A stretch of 64,000 bases of DNA from Prionace glauca (GCA_037974335.1 CM075760.1:42288103-42352102), one strand, 5' to 3'; shown: positions 1-11,282, numbered from the stretch's first letter. The notes: a model not told the origin generated them from the sequence alone. Numbers and translations are program-made.

Positions 1-43
1 CCTCTTATTTATTGTCCCCTCCCCCATCCTCTGATGTGAACCA

Positions 44-600
44 TCCTCCAGTGACTGAGCCAGGATGGGGCCGTTAACCTGGGCCTGTTCCCGGGAGGGA
101 GGGAGTGAGGGAGAAGCCCCGCAGCTGCAAACCAGGGAGCTGACAATGATTCTGAAGGGTTTGCGGATCCACAAAGTGTTTCCAGACCCTCCCAGCCACC
201 GCCTAACGCTGACTCCGCTTCTCCGGGACAAACAAGCACCAAGGACAGCAATGACACTGCGCATGCTCTCCATGACAATGCCTGGGCGCTGATTGATGGT
301 GGCTCCGGACCAATAGGAAGAGGGAACAGCGCTGAAGGACCGAGTGGGAGGGGGCCGGTCCTCCAACCAATCGGAGTGAATGAGGGGCGGAGCTGGAGGA
401 CCGAATGGGAGCAGCTGGTCCTCCAACCAATCGGAGTGGATGAGGGGCGGAGCTGGAGGACCAACACTCCGATGAAACCCGGTGGATGTGGAGTGAACAT
501 TTCAGGAGGAGCCTGGAGCCGGCGGCTGGACTTCGGAAAGGCCCCATCCTGGTCTGGGAGCTGGAGCATGCGCGGTGCCTGCGGCAGACGGTGAAGAGCT
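44..600. promoter_or_regulatory. CpG-rich promoter block P1 with CCAAT/GC-box tandem units
   Basis: A GC-rich, CpG-rich stretch lies about 1.4 kb upstream of ZNF locus A. It holds CCAAT boxes at about 310-314, 367-371 and 427-431 and GC boxes at 384-390 and 444-450. The last two CCAAT/GC-box pairs sit in a 60-bp tandem unit (361-420 and 421-480). Positions 44-540 are a close copy of 14265-14757, the promoter between loci C and D. This is inferred to be the promoter of locus A and perhaps of a leftward gene outside the window. The transcription start is not determined. Confidence 0.6.
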
Positions 601-779
601 CGAGCGAGCGGGTTTCAAATGGAGATTTTTACAAAGACCGAGTGCGGATCCAGAGCTCGAAATAAAACCAGAAACATAAATTGAGTTGGCAGGTGTTGGT
701 GAGGCTTTATCAACACCCGATGTCGGCCTCAATTGGCAAAACAAATTCCACGGGCCTTCCGAAGGCTTCAGGCCCGAGT

Positions 780-875
780 TAACATCCGCCATCTTTATAG
801 GGAGTCACGTATTGCAAAGCGCATGCGCATCCGCCATATTTGTTGAGGTAAATTGGAACAACGCATGCGCAGCCA
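780..875. promoter_or_regulatory. Paired YY1-like and NRF1-like sites
   Basis: Two CCGCCAT[CA]TT motifs (786-795 and 831-840) match the YY1 consensus. Two GCGCATGCGC-type palindromes (819-828 and 861-871) match NRF1. The alternating arrangement within 90 bp is typical of TATA-less CpG promoters and may mark the real start region for locus A. This rests on motif matches only. Confidence 0.5.
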
Positions 876-1019
876 CCGTACTTACTTAGGGTGAAACCAA
901 ATGAATAACCCATAGAGGACCAAAAAAATCAGATTGATTTCATAACAAACTCTGTGTTGTAAAACTGGAATTTAGGGTTATAGCCAACAACAGCTTCTAT
1001 TTATAAAACACCATTAATA

Positions 1020-1340
1020 TCAGTGTGGTTAACACTGCTGCCTCACAGCTCCAGGGACTCATGTTCGATTCCAGCCTTGGGTCACTGTGCGAAGTTGGCA
1101 TGTTATCCCTGTGACTGTGTGGGTTTCCACTAGATGCTCCAGTTTCCTTCCACCATAAAAATATGTGATGCTTAGGGGAATTGGCTATCCTATATTGCCC
1201 TTTCTGTACAAAGATGTGCAGGTAAGGGGGATTAGTGGTGTAAAAACGTGGGTTACAGGTATAGATCAGGGATAAAATATTCAGAGAGTCAGTGCAGACT
1301 TGATGAGCCAAATGGTTTCCTTCTGCACTGTAAGAATTCT
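1020..1340 (+). mobile_element. tRNA-derived SINE
   Basis: The pol III A-box-like start (GGTTAACACTGCTGCCTCA) and B box (TGTTCGATTCCAG) are readable. They are followed by the family's body and its 3' segment ending in a 'tgatgagccaaatggtttccttctgcactgtaagaattct' type region. It is diverged from the other copies in the window. Confidence 0.8.
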
Positions 1341-1544
1341 CTGAGAAGTTATCCTTCTGCACTGAAGATCTAGTCATGAATGGTGGAGTGATTAAAATAG
1401 GGAATGTGTCGGAAGCCAGAATCAGAGCAGTGCTGGAGGTGATTCCAGAGATAGGTAGGAACTGGCTTTGGAGTGATTTTTACAAATTAGTTATAAGGAT
1501 GCATGAAAAATACACATTTCATTTGGCTCTGATAGAATCCTACA

Positions 1545-1850
1545 GTGCAAAAGGAGGCCATTGGGCCCATCGTGTGTGCACTGACACAATCCCACCCAGG
1601 TCCTATTCCCATTACCCCGTGCTTTAACCCTAGCTAGCCCCCAACACTAAGGAGTAATTTAGCATAGCCAATTCAGTTAACCCATACATGTTTTGGACTG
1701 TGGGAGAAAATTGGTGCATCCGGAGGAAATCCATGCAGACATGGGGAAAACTTGCAAATTCCACATAGACAGTGACCCAAGCTGAGAATCAAACTCAGGT
1801 CCCTGGTACTGTGAGGCAGCAGTGCTAATCACTGTGCCCCATGCCGCATT
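1545..1850 (-). mobile_element. tRNA-derived SINE, reverse orientation
   Basis: This is the reverse complement of the same SINE family. The B-box complement and the A-box complement (GCAGTGCTAATCACTGTG) lie near 1790-1850, and the 3' segment with AGTGCAAAAGGAGGCCATT lies near 1550. It is moderately decayed. Confidence 0.75.
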
Positions 1851-1992
1851 CAACTCAGGGAGGAGGGAGAATATGTGGGGCATAGATTTAATGTTTTGCG
1901 GAACAGCAGAAAAGTTGTTCCTTAGAAATTAGACTTGTCTGATCAGAATTTCTATCCTGGACTGATAGTAGTTTTGTAAACTCCTTTTGCAG

Positions 1993-2296
1993 GATATTTG
2001 AAGGGGAAGATTTACAGTCAGCAAAATGGAATCAAGTTCCACACCAAGATTGAACAGTCGCTCAATTCACCAGCACCTGAACACTATCAGCCTTTGAATG
2101 TGAAGTCCGGGAAAATATTTCAAACATCAGTGTGACCAGAAAAGCACCAAGACACACACATCTGAGTGAGTTTTCCAGTGAACTGATTGTGGAAAGAGCT
2201 TTAACCAGTTATACAGCCTGAAAAAATATCACACCATTCACAGCAGTGAATCTGTGCATGTATTTGTGTGGACGAGGCTTCAACTAACCGCCTGAT
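1993..2296 (+). other. Locus A terminal-exon leader with relic zinc fingers
   Basis: A polypyrimidine tract and AG (ends 1992) mark the acceptor of the last exon of locus A. The leader then runs through decayed finger sequence: TDCGKSFNQLYSLKKYH is readable at about 2180-2235, followed by CMYLCGRGFN, a TAA stop (2285-2287) and PPDMERH. The same order is found in front of the other ZNF loci. The stop is in frame with the ATG at 2297, so translation cannot begin further upstream in this frame. Confidence 0.65.
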
Positions 2297-2827
2297 ATGG
2301 AGAGACATGATACTGACACTGTAGAGAAACCGTGGATATGTGGGGACTGTGGGAAAGCATTCACTTGCCCATCCAAACTGGAAACTCATCGACGCAGCCA
2401 CACCGGGGAGAGACCCTTCACCTGCCCCGTGTGTTGGAAGGAATTTACTCAATCATCTTGCCTAATATTACACCAGCGAGTTCACACTGGAGAAAGACCA
2501 TACACTTGCTCTGTGTGTGGGAAGAGATTCGTCCAGATGTACAACCTACAATTACATCAGAGAGTTCACACCGGGGAGAGGCCGTTCACCTGCTCTGTGT
2601 GCGGGAAGCGATTCATTAATTCATCCAACCTTGTGACACACCAGAGAGTTCACACTGAGGAGAGGCCGTTCAGCTGCACTGACTGTGGAAAGAGCTTCAG
2701 ACATTCATCCAGCCTCAAAGCACATCAGCGACTTCACACTGGGGAGAGACCATTCACCTGCTCAGAGTGTGGGAAGGGATTCACCACCTCCTCCCACCTG
2801 GTGACACACCAGCGACTTCACGAGTGA
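2297..2827 (+). CDS. C2H2 zinc-finger protein, locus A (6 fingers)
   Basis: A 176-residue protein made almost wholly of six C2H2 fingers (C-x2-C-x12-H-x3-H) joined by TGERP or TEERP linkers. It is presumably a nuclear sequence-specific DNA-binding factor; the target is unknown. The first finger ([21 protein letters not shown]) is almost identical to the first finger of locus C, so A and C are close paralogues. The chosen start (MERHDT) is the first ATG after the relic-finger stop at 2285 and lies in the decayed finger itself, as in C. Other loci use an ATG nine codons later, where A has Val. The stop TGA follows a final HQRLHE. At six fingers it is the shortest member here and may have lost fingers by internal deletion. 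No effector domain is seen in the window. Confidence 0.85.
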   Translation: MERHDTDTVEKPWICGDCGKAFTCPSKLETHRRSHTGERPFTCPVCWKEFTQSSCLILHQRVHTGERPYTCSVCGKRFVQMYNLQLHQRVHTGERPFTCSVCGKRFINSSNLVTHQRVHTEERPFSCTDCGKSFRHSSSLKAHQRLHTGERPFTCSECGKGFTTSSHLVTHQRLHE

Positions 2828-3019
2828 GTGCAGGGCATGGATTCTGCTGCAGCTGCTGCTGCTAATCACATCCAGACATGAGCCACATTCATTCTGAAAT
2901 TTGAGGTCTGTTTCTGCCGAATAATCCCTGTAGGTGGGCTGCTGGTTAATATTCTCAATCTAGAGCTGCTTGTGTTCTTGGAGTTGCAGTTTCCCTTTAA
3001 GAACTGCTGCCTGTGATCT

Positions 3020-3252
3020 TTCTCCATCATTCAGGAATTCTCATCACATTCTTTACAGTACAAAAAGAGGCCTTTCAGCCCATCAAGTCTGCACTGGCTC
3101 ACTGAAAGCGCCTAATTCCACTGCCCTGCCATAACCCCTGTAACCTTGCACATTCTTTCTTTCCAGATAACAATCCAATTCTCCTTTGAGTACCTTGATC
3201 AAACCTGCCTCCACTGCCCTCACAGGAAGTTTATTCCAGACTCCAACCACCC
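3020..3252 (-). mobile_element. CR1-type LINE 3' fragment, interrupted
   Basis: This reverse-orientation CR1 3' region (AGGCCTTTCAGCCCATCAAG block, then the decayed RT C-terminus) resumes at about 3500-3700 after an inserted repeat. The sequence on either side (CTCCAACCACCC before, CCAGCCACCCA after) suggests a short target duplication. Confidence 0.65.
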
Positions 3253-3499
3253 TCTACCACGGCCAGGTGTCCCTGGAGAGGGAGCATGCCGTGTCCACAG
3301 GCACAGTTGATGCCTTCTGGGCCCTCTGGGCACCGCAGGGGCTGGGGTGCATTATCGACCCTCATAATCACATTGTAATTTGATGTTTTCAAATTTGCTT
3401 TGTACTTTGATTTTGTTAGGGCTGTTCCCCCTCCTTCTGGGGAGCTGCCCCTTTTACTTTGTCCTAATTTAACTTGAGTTTGTTTATTTGGTTTGACCT
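3253..3499 (+). repeat. Unidentified 3'-anchored repeat R1, copy 1
   Basis: About 245 bp shared with 10786-10952 and about 51367-51616. All three copies end alike (GGTTTGACCTTAAAAGA) but start at different points, as 5'-truncated retrocopies do. The first half is an open frame ending in a peptide like GLGCIIDPHNHIVI and a stop, followed by a T-rich untranslated-like tail. I do not recognise the source. The copy sits inside a CR1 fragment. Confidence 0.6.
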
Positions 3500-3700
3500 T
3501 AAAAGAGGCCAGCCACCCACAAGGTGAAAATAATTTTCCTCATGTTACTTTGACTCTGTTTTCCCCATTAATGTAGTTTGTGCCCTCTAATTCTTGATGT
3601 TCTCTTGGTGGGAATATTTTCTCACTATTTCACCTGCCCAACTCCTCAGGATCTTGAATACCTCGATCAATCTCCTCTCAACCATCTTCAATCAGACAAT
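3500..3700 (-). mobile_element. CR1-type LINE fragment, remainder
   Basis: Continuation of the 3020-3252 CR1 fragment beyond the inserted R1 copy. It is decayed and has no open frame. Confidence 0.55.
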
Positions 3701-3869
3701 TAACATCTATTTCTCTGATGTTAATAATCTCTGATGTCTGTTAAATAAATCAGTTTTGTTTCAAACACAAGGTGTGTTAAATCCTTTATTTCTCCAGGAT
3801 AAGAGATTAATTGATGTCCTGTTCTTTTCTCCTTTCTAACTCTAGATTTTTTCAGACTTTCAGTTACAC

Positions 3870-3950
3870 TAATTTTTTAATATTTGATTTATTATTGTCA
3901 CATGTATTAGCATACAGTGAAAAGTGTTGTTTTTTTATGGACAAATCCCA
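3870..3950 (-). repeat. SINE tail of the TTTGATTTATTATTGTCAC family
   Basis: Shares TTTGATTTATTATTGTCACA and the following AAGTGTTGTTT segment with 24005-24085. The reverse complement occurs at 20030-20095 and 59960-60015. Confidence 0.55.
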
Positions 3951-4446
3951 GCTCCCTATAGGTTTCAGAATGTTTCTCCCAGCCTTGAGATCCAGGGAAG
4001 TTTTCCGTATTTAAAAACAGAAAATACTAAAAATGATAATCCGTACTTTTCCAAGTGTCATTGGTTGTGTCTCACATTATTGGTTTTTCCTCACTGCTGA
4101 TGTTAAGTTGATTGTTCTGTAATTGCTGTGTTTTTGAACAGGGATATAATATTTACATTCTCTGTCCTTTGACACCACGACTCTACAAGGAAGATTGTGG
4201 TTAAAGCCTCCACAAGCTCCATGTGAAGGACAGTGTGTGACAGAGTGCAGCAGTGCCTCAATGTCAGACTGGAGTGTCAGCCTAGATAATGTGCTCAGCT
4301 TGATGAGTATTTCCTGTTATTGATGTGGATCATTCAGAAACAATGGACTCTGATGATGTCATAAAGACTATTACATCACAGCGGAGCCTTAGTGATGAAA
4401 ACAGTTTTGTTCCAGATGGGAGGTGATGGTCAATGGTATTAGCTCT

Positions 4447-5069
4447 TGAATATAAAAGTAGGGAGGTCTTGCTGCAGCTGTATAGGGCATTGGTGAGGCC
4501 GCAGCTGGAGTACTGTGTGCAGTTTTGGGCGCCGCACCTGCGCAAGGATGTTTTGGCCCTGGAGGGAGTGCAGAGGAGGTTTACTCGGCTGATACCGGAG
4601 TTGAGGGGATTGAGCTATGAGGAGAGGCTGAATAAACTAGGCTTGTACTCGTTAGAGTTTAGAAGAATGAGGGGAGATCTCATTGAGACGTATAAGATGA
4701 TGAATGGGATGGATAGGATAGAGGTGGAGAGACTGTTCCCGCTCAAAAAAGACAGTAGGACTAGGGGGCACAGCCTCAAGATAAAGAGGAGGCGGTTTAG
4801 AACAGAGTTGAGGAGGAACTTCTTCACTCAAAGGGTGGTGAATCTCTGGAATTCTCTGCCCGTTGAAGTGGTGGAGGCTGCCTCGCTAAATATTTTTAAG
4901 AAACGGGTTGATGGGTTTTTGATAAGAGAAGGGATTAAGGGTTATGGGGAGAGGGCGGGAAGGTGGAGCTGAGTCACGACAGATCAGCCATGATCTTATT
5001 GAATGGCGGGGCAGGCTCGAAGGGCCAGATGGCCTACTCCTGCTCCTATTTCTTATGTTCTTATGTTAT
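4447..5069 (+). mobile_element. CR1-type LINE, 5'-truncated (C-terminal RT region and 3' end)
   Basis: An open frame of about 175 codons ends at 4972. It encodes the C-terminal domain that follows CR1 reverse transcriptase (YRALVRPQLEYCVQFWAP to GYGERAGRWS). The 3' untranslated part and the terminal CTTATGTTCTTATGTT repeat follow. It is nearly identical to the copies at 8071 and 54310, so it is young. It lacks the catalytic RT core. Confidence 0.85.
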
Positions 5070-5139
5070 TAATCCATAAACTCAGCTAGTATTCTGGGGA
5101 CTGGGTTCAAATCCCACCATACCAAGTGGTGTAATTTGA

Positions 5140-5390
5140 ACAAAGAACAAGAAAATTACAGCACAGGAACAGGCCCTTTGGCCCTCCAAGCCTGCATTGA
5201 CCATACTGTCTTCTGAACTAAAAACCCCTCTAGTGACCATATCCCTGTCTTCCCATCTTATTCATGCATTTGTCCAGGCACCTTTTAAGTCACTATCATA
5301 TCTGCTTCCACTCCCTCCCCCCATAGCGAGTTCCAGGCATCTATCGTGGGCCGAAGGGCCTGTTCTGCACTGTAATGTTCTGTATAAAAA
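5140..5390. mobile_element. CR1-like 3' ends, composite
   Basis: A reverse-orientation CR1 3' end (ATTACAGCACAGGAACAGGC, 5140-5340) abuts a forward tail (GTGGGCCGAAGGGCCTGTTC, 5345-5390). No coding capacity remains. Confidence 0.5.
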
Positions 5391-5499
5391 AAAGCACTTG
5401 TCTCATACATTTAATTTAATAAAAACAATCAGAATTAAGAATCTATTGCTGACCATGAAACCATTTTCAATTCTCAGAAAATAACCATTTGCTTCAGTA

Positions 5500-5795
5500 A
5501 AGTAAAAAGTAAAGTTTATTTATTAGACTTACATTAGTAGACTTATATTACAAGTAGACTTACATTAACAGTGCAGTGAAGTTACTGTGAAATTCCCCTG
5601 GTCGCCACACTCCGGCATTTGTTTGAGTCAATGCACCTATCCAGCATGTCTTTCAGACTGAGAGGAAACTGAAGTACCTGAGGAAACCTACGCAGAGATC
5701 ATGCAAACTCCACACAGACAGTGACCCAAGCCGGGAATCGAACCTGAGGCCCTCATGCTGTGAGGCAACAATGCTAACCACTGCGACACTCCATG
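5500..5795 (-). mobile_element. tRNA-derived SINE, reverse orientation
   Basis: B-box complement GGGAATCGAACC and A-box complement near 5765-5785, with the TTTATTTATTAGACTTACATT 3' tail at the left. It is a near full-length copy. Confidence 0.8.
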
Positions 5796-5889
5796 AATGT
5801 CCTTACGGGGAAGGAAATCTGCTGTCCTTACCTGTCTATCCTACGTGTCTCTCCAGAGCCACAGCAATGTGATTGACTGTCAACTCCCC

Positions 5890-5995
5890 TCTGAAATGGC
5901 CTGGTAAGCCACTCAGTTCGATGGTAACTAGGGATGGGCAGTAAATGCTGGCCGTGCAGTGACGCCCATGTCCCACGAATGCATAAAAAATCCTC
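5890..5995 (+). repeat. Repeat R2 fragment (GGGCAGTAAATGCTGGCC family)
   Basis: Shares its core with 9060-9130, 9400-9570, 19600-19735, 24985-25035 and part of 36760-36835. It is non-coding and of unknown class. Confidence 0.5.
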
Positions 5996-6187
5996 ACAGT
6001 TTAAATTCACACAGCCATTCTGTCTCTTTTTGTAATTACTGCTCAGTTCACCAGTTTAAAAAAAAATCAGAATTTACCCACAGAAAATATTTTAATTTCT
6101 CAGGTTTTCTTGACATATCAGTAGAAATGGATGTCAATGAACATAATTCATTCCTGGATGTGATTTACAGTAAAATCCACTTACTGA

Positions 6188-6446
<259 letters not shown>

Positions 6447-6489
6447 TGCAATTAACAGTAGCAATAACAGCAGAATCACACTCCTGTGA

Positions 6490-7695
6490 TCACTGGTGAG
6501 TTCGCTGGTGTCTCACCAAGTTTTGTGACTGGGTGAATCTCTTTCCACACGTTGAACAAGTGAACGGCTTCTCCTCACTGTGAACTTGTTGATGTCTCAG
6601 CAGAATGGATGACCGGGTGAATCCTTTCCCACACTCAGTGCAGGTGAACGGTCTCTCCCCAGACTGATTTCGCTGGTGTGCGAGCAGAAGTTTTCTGCTT
6701 TTAAAGCTCTTCTCACAGTCAGAACATTTGAATGGTCTCTCATTTGTGTGAACAAGTTGGTGTGAAGTAAGAGAGGATAAACAAGTGAATCCCTTCTCAC
6801 ACACAGGGCAGGTGAACGGCCTCTCCCCAGTGTGAATTCGCTGGTGTACAGTGAGGTCGCCTGATCGCCTGAAGCCAGTCCCACAGTGAGAACACGTGAA
6901 TGGTCTCTCATCAGAGTGAACACGTTGATGGTGACACAGTTCCTCAGAACTTTTATAGCCCTTGCCACAGTCTGGGCATTTAAACGGTCTCTCTTCACTG
7001 TGAACTTGTTGGTGTTTCTGCAGGTTGGATGATCGGTTAAATCCCTTCCCACATTCAGAGCAGGTGAACGGCCTCTCTCCAGTGTGAATGCGCTCATGTG
7101 CCACAAGGTGAAATGATGTCCTGAACCCCTTCTGGCAGTGGGAGCAGCTGAATGGTGTGGAACCGGTGTGAATGTACTGATGCTCCCGTAGTGTGCGTGG
7201 AGTTTTAAAACTCTTTCCACACTCAAAGCATTTAAATTCTCGCTTGTCGGTGTGAACTTGCTGGTGTCTCTGCAAGGCAGAGAAATCTGTGAATCCCTTC
7301 CCACACATGGAGCAGGTGAATGGCCTCTCCCCTGTGTGAATGTGCCGATGCATCAGCAGGGCCGATGACTGAGTAAATCCTTTTCCACATTCGGAGCAGG
7401 TGAACTGCCTCTCCCTGCTGTGGATGCGCTGGTGTATCAACAGGCCAGCTGACTGTGTGAATCCCTTCCCACACACAGGGCAACTAAAAGGTCTCTCTCC
7501 AGTGTGAATGCGTCGGTGATTTTCCAGGTCAACTGGGTAATTGAATCCTTTCCCACAGTCTCCACATTTATACGGTCTCTCCCTGATGTGACTGCGCTTG
7601 TGTCTTGACAAGCCAGATGATCGTTTGAAGCCTTGTCCACACACACAACACGTGTAAGGTTTCTCCCCACTGTAAACGGTACTTTTTTCTTCCAT
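6490..7695 (-). CDS. C2H2 zinc-finger protein, locus B (14 fingers)
   Basis: A 401-residue protein of 14 fingers, presumably a nuclear DNA-binding protein of unknown target. The terminal exon begins at 7801 after a TTTTTCAG acceptor, and the first ATG ([14 protein letters not shown]) is at 7695. It is the only locus here whose leader finger is intact: [21 protein letters not shown], with Arg codon CGA at 7621-7623. Seven paralogues have a stop at that codon. Fingers 6-7 and 9-10 belong to the recurring FKC...SHC pair, and finger 12 ([20 protein letters not shown]) matches the D-type module. In finger 12 the last zinc-binding His is Gln. Linkers are mixed (TGERP, TDKRE, SDERP, SEERP). No KRAB or other effector is seen. 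A finger remnant follows downstream. Confidence 0.88.
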   Translation of the reverse strand: MEEKSTVYSGEKPYTCCVCGQGFKRSSGLSRHKRSHIRERPYKCGDCGKGFNYPVDLENHRRIHTGERPFSCPVCGKGFTQSAGLLIHQRIHSRERQFTCSECGKGFTQSSALLMHRHIHTGERPFTCSMCGKGFTDFSALQRHQQVHTDKREFKCFECGKSFKTPRTLREHQYIHTGSTPFSCSHCQKGFRTSFHLVAHERIHTGERPFTCSECGKGFNRSSNLQKHQQVHSEERPFKCPDCGKGYKSSEELCHHQRVHSDERPFTCSHCGTGFRRSGDLTVHQRIHTGERPFTCPVCEKGFTCLSSLTSHQLVHTNERPFKCSDCEKSFKSRKLLLAHQRNQSGERPFTCTECGKGFTRSSILLRHQQVHSEEKPFTCSTCGKRFTQSQNLVRHQRTHQ

Positions 7696-8070
7696 GTTCA
7701 AAGGCTAATGATATTTAGATCCTGATGAATCGAGGCACTCTGTAAGATTTTGATGTGATCCTTGATTTACAATTGTCTGTAATTCCTCACGTTCTAATCC
7801 CCTGAAAAATGACGTGAAAACAGAAAGAAGGAAACATGAGAGACAAGCCATAAATATACAAAGGCAAGATGTGAAATTGAGCTGAATGAATCTGATAAAT
7901 TGTGGGATTGGGAATCAGAAAAGGGATAATGAAAACTGCTGGATTGTCATAAAGCTTCAAACTGTTCACCAGTGCACTGAGGGAAAGGAACCCTTCATCC
8001 CTTCAGAGCCCACAACAAGAATCCAGCCTTTATGCGTGAAGAGGGAGAGGTCAGAGAGAAAGGTGATGGA

Positions 8071-8920
8071 AGAAATGGCAAATGGAATTTAATGTTGGCA
8101 AGTGTGAGGTGGTCCACTTTGGTAGGAGGAATGGTAGGAAGGACTATTACTTACGTGGCGAAAAACTGCAGCAGGCGACGGTGCAGAGGGACCTCGGGGT
8201 CCTTGTGCATGAGTCGCAAAAACCCAGCTTGCAGGTGCAGCAGGTGGTCAGGAAGGCGAATGGGATGCTGGCCTTCATAGCGAGGGGGATTGAATATAAA
8301 AGTAGGGAGGTCTTGCTGCAGCTGTATAGGGCATTGGTGAGGCCACAGCTGGAGTACTGTGTGCAGTTTTGGGCGCCGCACCTGCGCAAGGATATTTTGG
8401 CCTTGGAGGGAGTGCAGAGGAGGTTTACTAGGCTGATACCGGAGTTGAGGGGATTGAGCTATGAGGAGAGGCTGAATAAACTAGGCTTGTACTCGTTAGA
8501 GTTTAGAAGAATGAGGGGAGATCTCATTGAGACGTATAAGATGATGAATGGGATGGATAGGATAGAGGTGGAGAGACTCTTCCCGCTCAAAAAAGACAGT
8601 AGGACTAGGGGGCACAGCCTCAAGATAAAGGGGAGGCGGTTTAGAACAGAGTTGAGGAGGAACTTCTTCACTCAAAGGGTGGTGAATCTCTGGAATTCTC
8701 TGCCCGTTGAAGTGGTGGAGGCTGCCTCGCTAAATATTTTTAAGAAACGAGTTGATGGGTTTTTGATAAGAGAAGGGATTAAGGGTTATGGGGAGAGGGC
8801 GGGAAGGTGGAGCTGAGCCACGACAGATCAGCCATGATCTTATTGAATGGCGGGGCAGGCTCGAAGGGCTAGATGGCCTACTCCTGCTCCTATTTCTTAT
8901 GTTCTTATTATGTTCTTATG
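8071..8920 (+). mobile_element. CR1-type LINE, 5'-truncated, long open frame
   Basis: Begins within the RT thumb region (EFNVGKCEVVHFGRRNG) and runs through an open frame of about 244 codons (8082-8816) to the TTCTTATTATGTTCTTATG end. The frame is unbroken and very similar to 54310-55798, indicating recent insertion. The RT active-site region is missing through 5' truncation. Confidence 0.88.
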
Positions 8921-9059
8921 AAAGAGATTTTATACATCAGCAACTCAACAAGGATATTGGCAGAATTTTCCAAACCCACAGTCTTTCCCACCTGGAAGTA
9001 CCACAGCAGCTGAGACATGGGAAAATCACGCAACTCCTTTACTTAGACAAATATCACTA

Positions 9060-9570
9060 TTCCTTCAATGTGACTGGGTTAAAATCCTAATACTGTTGCA
9101 TTGTGGGAGCACCTTTACCACATGGACTGCAGAGGTTTAAGAAAAAGGCCAACCATACAATCACAAAGGACAACTAGTGATTGGTAACATATCACTGTCA
9201 GTGCAGGATAGTAATTCAGGACAGTAATCTGGGCCTTGTGAGTAACATCCACATCCTAAGAATTTTTATTTTTTGCAAATCTATATGAAACCTGCAATAA
9301 GAGAAAACCCACAACCACTACAATCTAAAAGGACAAGGACAGTGGACAGGCGGGAAAACCACCATTTGGAAGTCCCCCTCCAAGCCATTCACTGTCCTAA
9401 TTTGGAAATATGTTGCCGTTCTTTCACTATCATTGGATCAAAATCCTGGAATTCCCTCCCTAACAGCATTGTGGGTGTACCGACCACATGGACTGCAGTG
9501 ATTCAAGAAGGCAGCTCACCAACACCTTTTCAAGGGCAATCAGGGATGGCAAATAGATGCTGGGTAATGG
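9060..9570 (+). repeat. Repeat R2 fragments
   Basis: Two pieces of the R2 family are seen: 9060-9130 (GGTTAAAATCCTAATACTG region) and 9400-9570 (CCTGGAATTCCCTCCCTAAC to GGCAAATAGATGCTGGG). They lie on either side of about 270 bp in which I recognise nothing. Confidence 0.45.
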
Positions 9571-9602
9571 AGGTGGGTGTCCAATGACACCCACCTCCAT
9601 TA
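9565..9602. repeat. Near-perfect hairpin, 17-bp arms
   Basis: TAATGGAGGTGGGTGTC (9565-9581) is the exact reverse complement of 9586-9602, with a four-base CAAT loop. It spans the junction between the R2 fragment and the first unit of a tandem duplication. Confidence 0.8.
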
Positions 9603-10116
9603 AATGATTTTGAGAAATGACCTGGAATATTGATGAGAATACAATTCTGATAATTACTAAACGGACACTCACTCAGCCACATCACTTTCTGAGTTTACAT
9701 TTGACTGGAGCTCTTGGATCCCGCTGTTAATTGCTGCTGCATTTGGAACACTTTTGGGCATTTGCAATTCTCCACCTATTCCCACTACCCTTCTTTCTGA
9801 TGGATAATGAAGGATCTGTGCACATCGATTTCCGTACAACTTGGGAAATAGGTGCTGGTCTAATCCAATGACACCCACTTCCATTAAATGATTTTGAGAA
9901 ATGACCTGGAATATTGATGAGAATACAATTCTGATAATTACTAAACGGACACTCACTCAGTCACATCACTTTCTGAGTTTACATTTGACTGGAGCTCTTG
10001 GATCCCGCTGTTAATTGCTGCTGCATTTGGAACACTTTTGGGCATTTGCAATTCTCCACCTATTCCCACTGCCCTTCTTTCTGATAGATAATGAAGGATC
10101 TGTGCACATCGATTAA
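9581..10116. repeat. Tandem duplication, unit about 252 bp (period 284)
   Basis: Copy 1 (9581-9832) and copy 2 (9865-10116) differ at only a few bases and are separated by 32 unrelated bases. Both end at GTGCACATCGAT. No long reading frame is conserved. Confidence 0.85.
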
Positions 10117-10194
10117 TTTATAGGACCCGTCCCAGTTCCCCAATCTACACGCAATGGTAAAAACATAACGAGCTCCTAATAACGACTTTCAATG

Positions 10195-10600
10195 GCAGAG
10201 CAATGACCCAGCATTCCCCGCGGTGCTGAATGTCTCCTATTCACACCAGAGGCCGGCACGGCACAGGCGCATTAATCTTCTAAAGGAGCATGCGCACTGA
10301 GTAATGGCAATGGGGGTGAGTCTCTGCTTTTGCCTCTTTGCAGCGGGGGAGAGAAAACTTTGAGGGAACGGACTCTGAATAAGGAGAGTTTCTAAATACC
10401 TGGCGAGTGCCTCAAACTCCGATTGAGACTCTGCCGCTCCCGTGTTTGCAGCTCCAGATGTTTTCCCCTCCGAGACCCAAATCCAGGATGACGGCCACCA
10501 TCTTGGTTCAACGAGAAGCGCATGCGCCGGGATATTCTTGACGCAAAAATATGGGGCGGAGCTAAGGTTATTCTCTTCCCACCGGGTCCTAGTGTCCGGT
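10195..10600. promoter_or_regulatory. CpG-rich promoter-like block P2
   Basis: A GC- and CpG-rich interval with NRF1-like motifs (GCATGCGCA at about 10288, GCGCATGCGCCGG at about 10518) and a GCCACCATCTTGG motif (YY1-like). It lies upstream of minus-strand locus B and is the best candidate for its promoter, about 2.5 kb away across a CR1 insertion. This assignment rests on composition and position only. Confidence 0.45.
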
Positions 10601-10605
10601 ACAAC

Positions 10606-10657
10606 CAGGCTCGAAGGGCCAGATGGCCTACTCCTGCTCCTATTTCTTATGTTCTTA
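10606..10657 (+). mobile_element. CR1 3' tail only
   Basis: About 50 bp matching the extreme 3' end of the young CR1 subfamily (GGCTCGAAGGGCCAGATGGC to TATGTTCTTA), an extremely 5'-truncated insertion abutting promoter block P2. Confidence 0.7.
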
Positions 10658-10785
10658 AGCTTTCTTCCGGAGAGGGAGGGCTTTTTCTATAATATTCCAT
10701 CAGTATCCAAAGATTTTATAAGGCTATTAGATGATGATTTCTTACAATCTGTTACTTGGATTCAACTTATCGCCATTCCTGTGCT

Positions 10786-10952
10786 GGCACTGCAGGGGCT
10801 GGGGTGCATTAATGACCCTAATAATCACATTTTAATTTGATGTTTTTAAGTTTCCTTTGTACTTTGATTTTGTTTGGGCTGTTCCCCTTCCTTTTGGGGA
10901 GCTGCCCCTTTTACTTTGTCCTGGTTTATTTGGTTTGACCTTAAAAGATGCC
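10786..10952 (+). repeat. Unidentified repeat R1, copy 2
   Basis: Matches 3253-3499 and 51367-51616 from GCAGGGGCTGGGGTGCATTA to TTAAAAGATGCCAG. It is more 5'-truncated than either. The open frame again ends GLGCINDPNNHILI and a stop. Confidence 0.6.
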
Positions 10953-11187
10953 AGTCCTGTGCTGAGGGAATTTCTGTTCCAGATCAGATGGGTGACATTT
11001 GGAGAGACCCTTGATTCTCCACCAGTTCTTATTCCCCTTCGTTCTGTTGGACAGTGGCGGTATCACTGTGTGTAATGTGCAAGGGAGTAAGAATTCTCAA
11101 CAAGGATTAATCAACACTTTCTAATTGGAGATGTTCATCAGTGCAACCTTTCAAATACTGAATTGTAGAATTCGGGCCAAGATCAGT

Positions 11188-11282
11188 AGGGCGACACTGT
11201 AACACAGTAGTTTGCACTGCTGCCTCACTGTGCCAGGACCTGGGTTCGATTCCCGACTTGGGTCACTGTGTAGAATCTGCAT
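11188..11282 (+). mobile_element. SINE, 5' half, split by a CR1 insertion
   Basis: A and B boxes (CTGGGTTCGATTCCCGAC) are clear. The element breaks off at TAGAATCTGCAT and resumes at 12245, with a CR1 between. This shows that the SINE is older than the CR1. Confidence 0.8.

Noticed and set aside
1022-1110. Possible tRNA gene because of A- and B-box motifs.
   Set aside because: The motif belongs to a SINE found many times in the window; no tRNA cloverleaf or anticodon arm can be drawn.
8082-8816. A possible host gene of 244 codons.
   Set aside because: It is the C-terminal part of a CR1 reverse transcriptase, repeated at 54310 and elsewhere.
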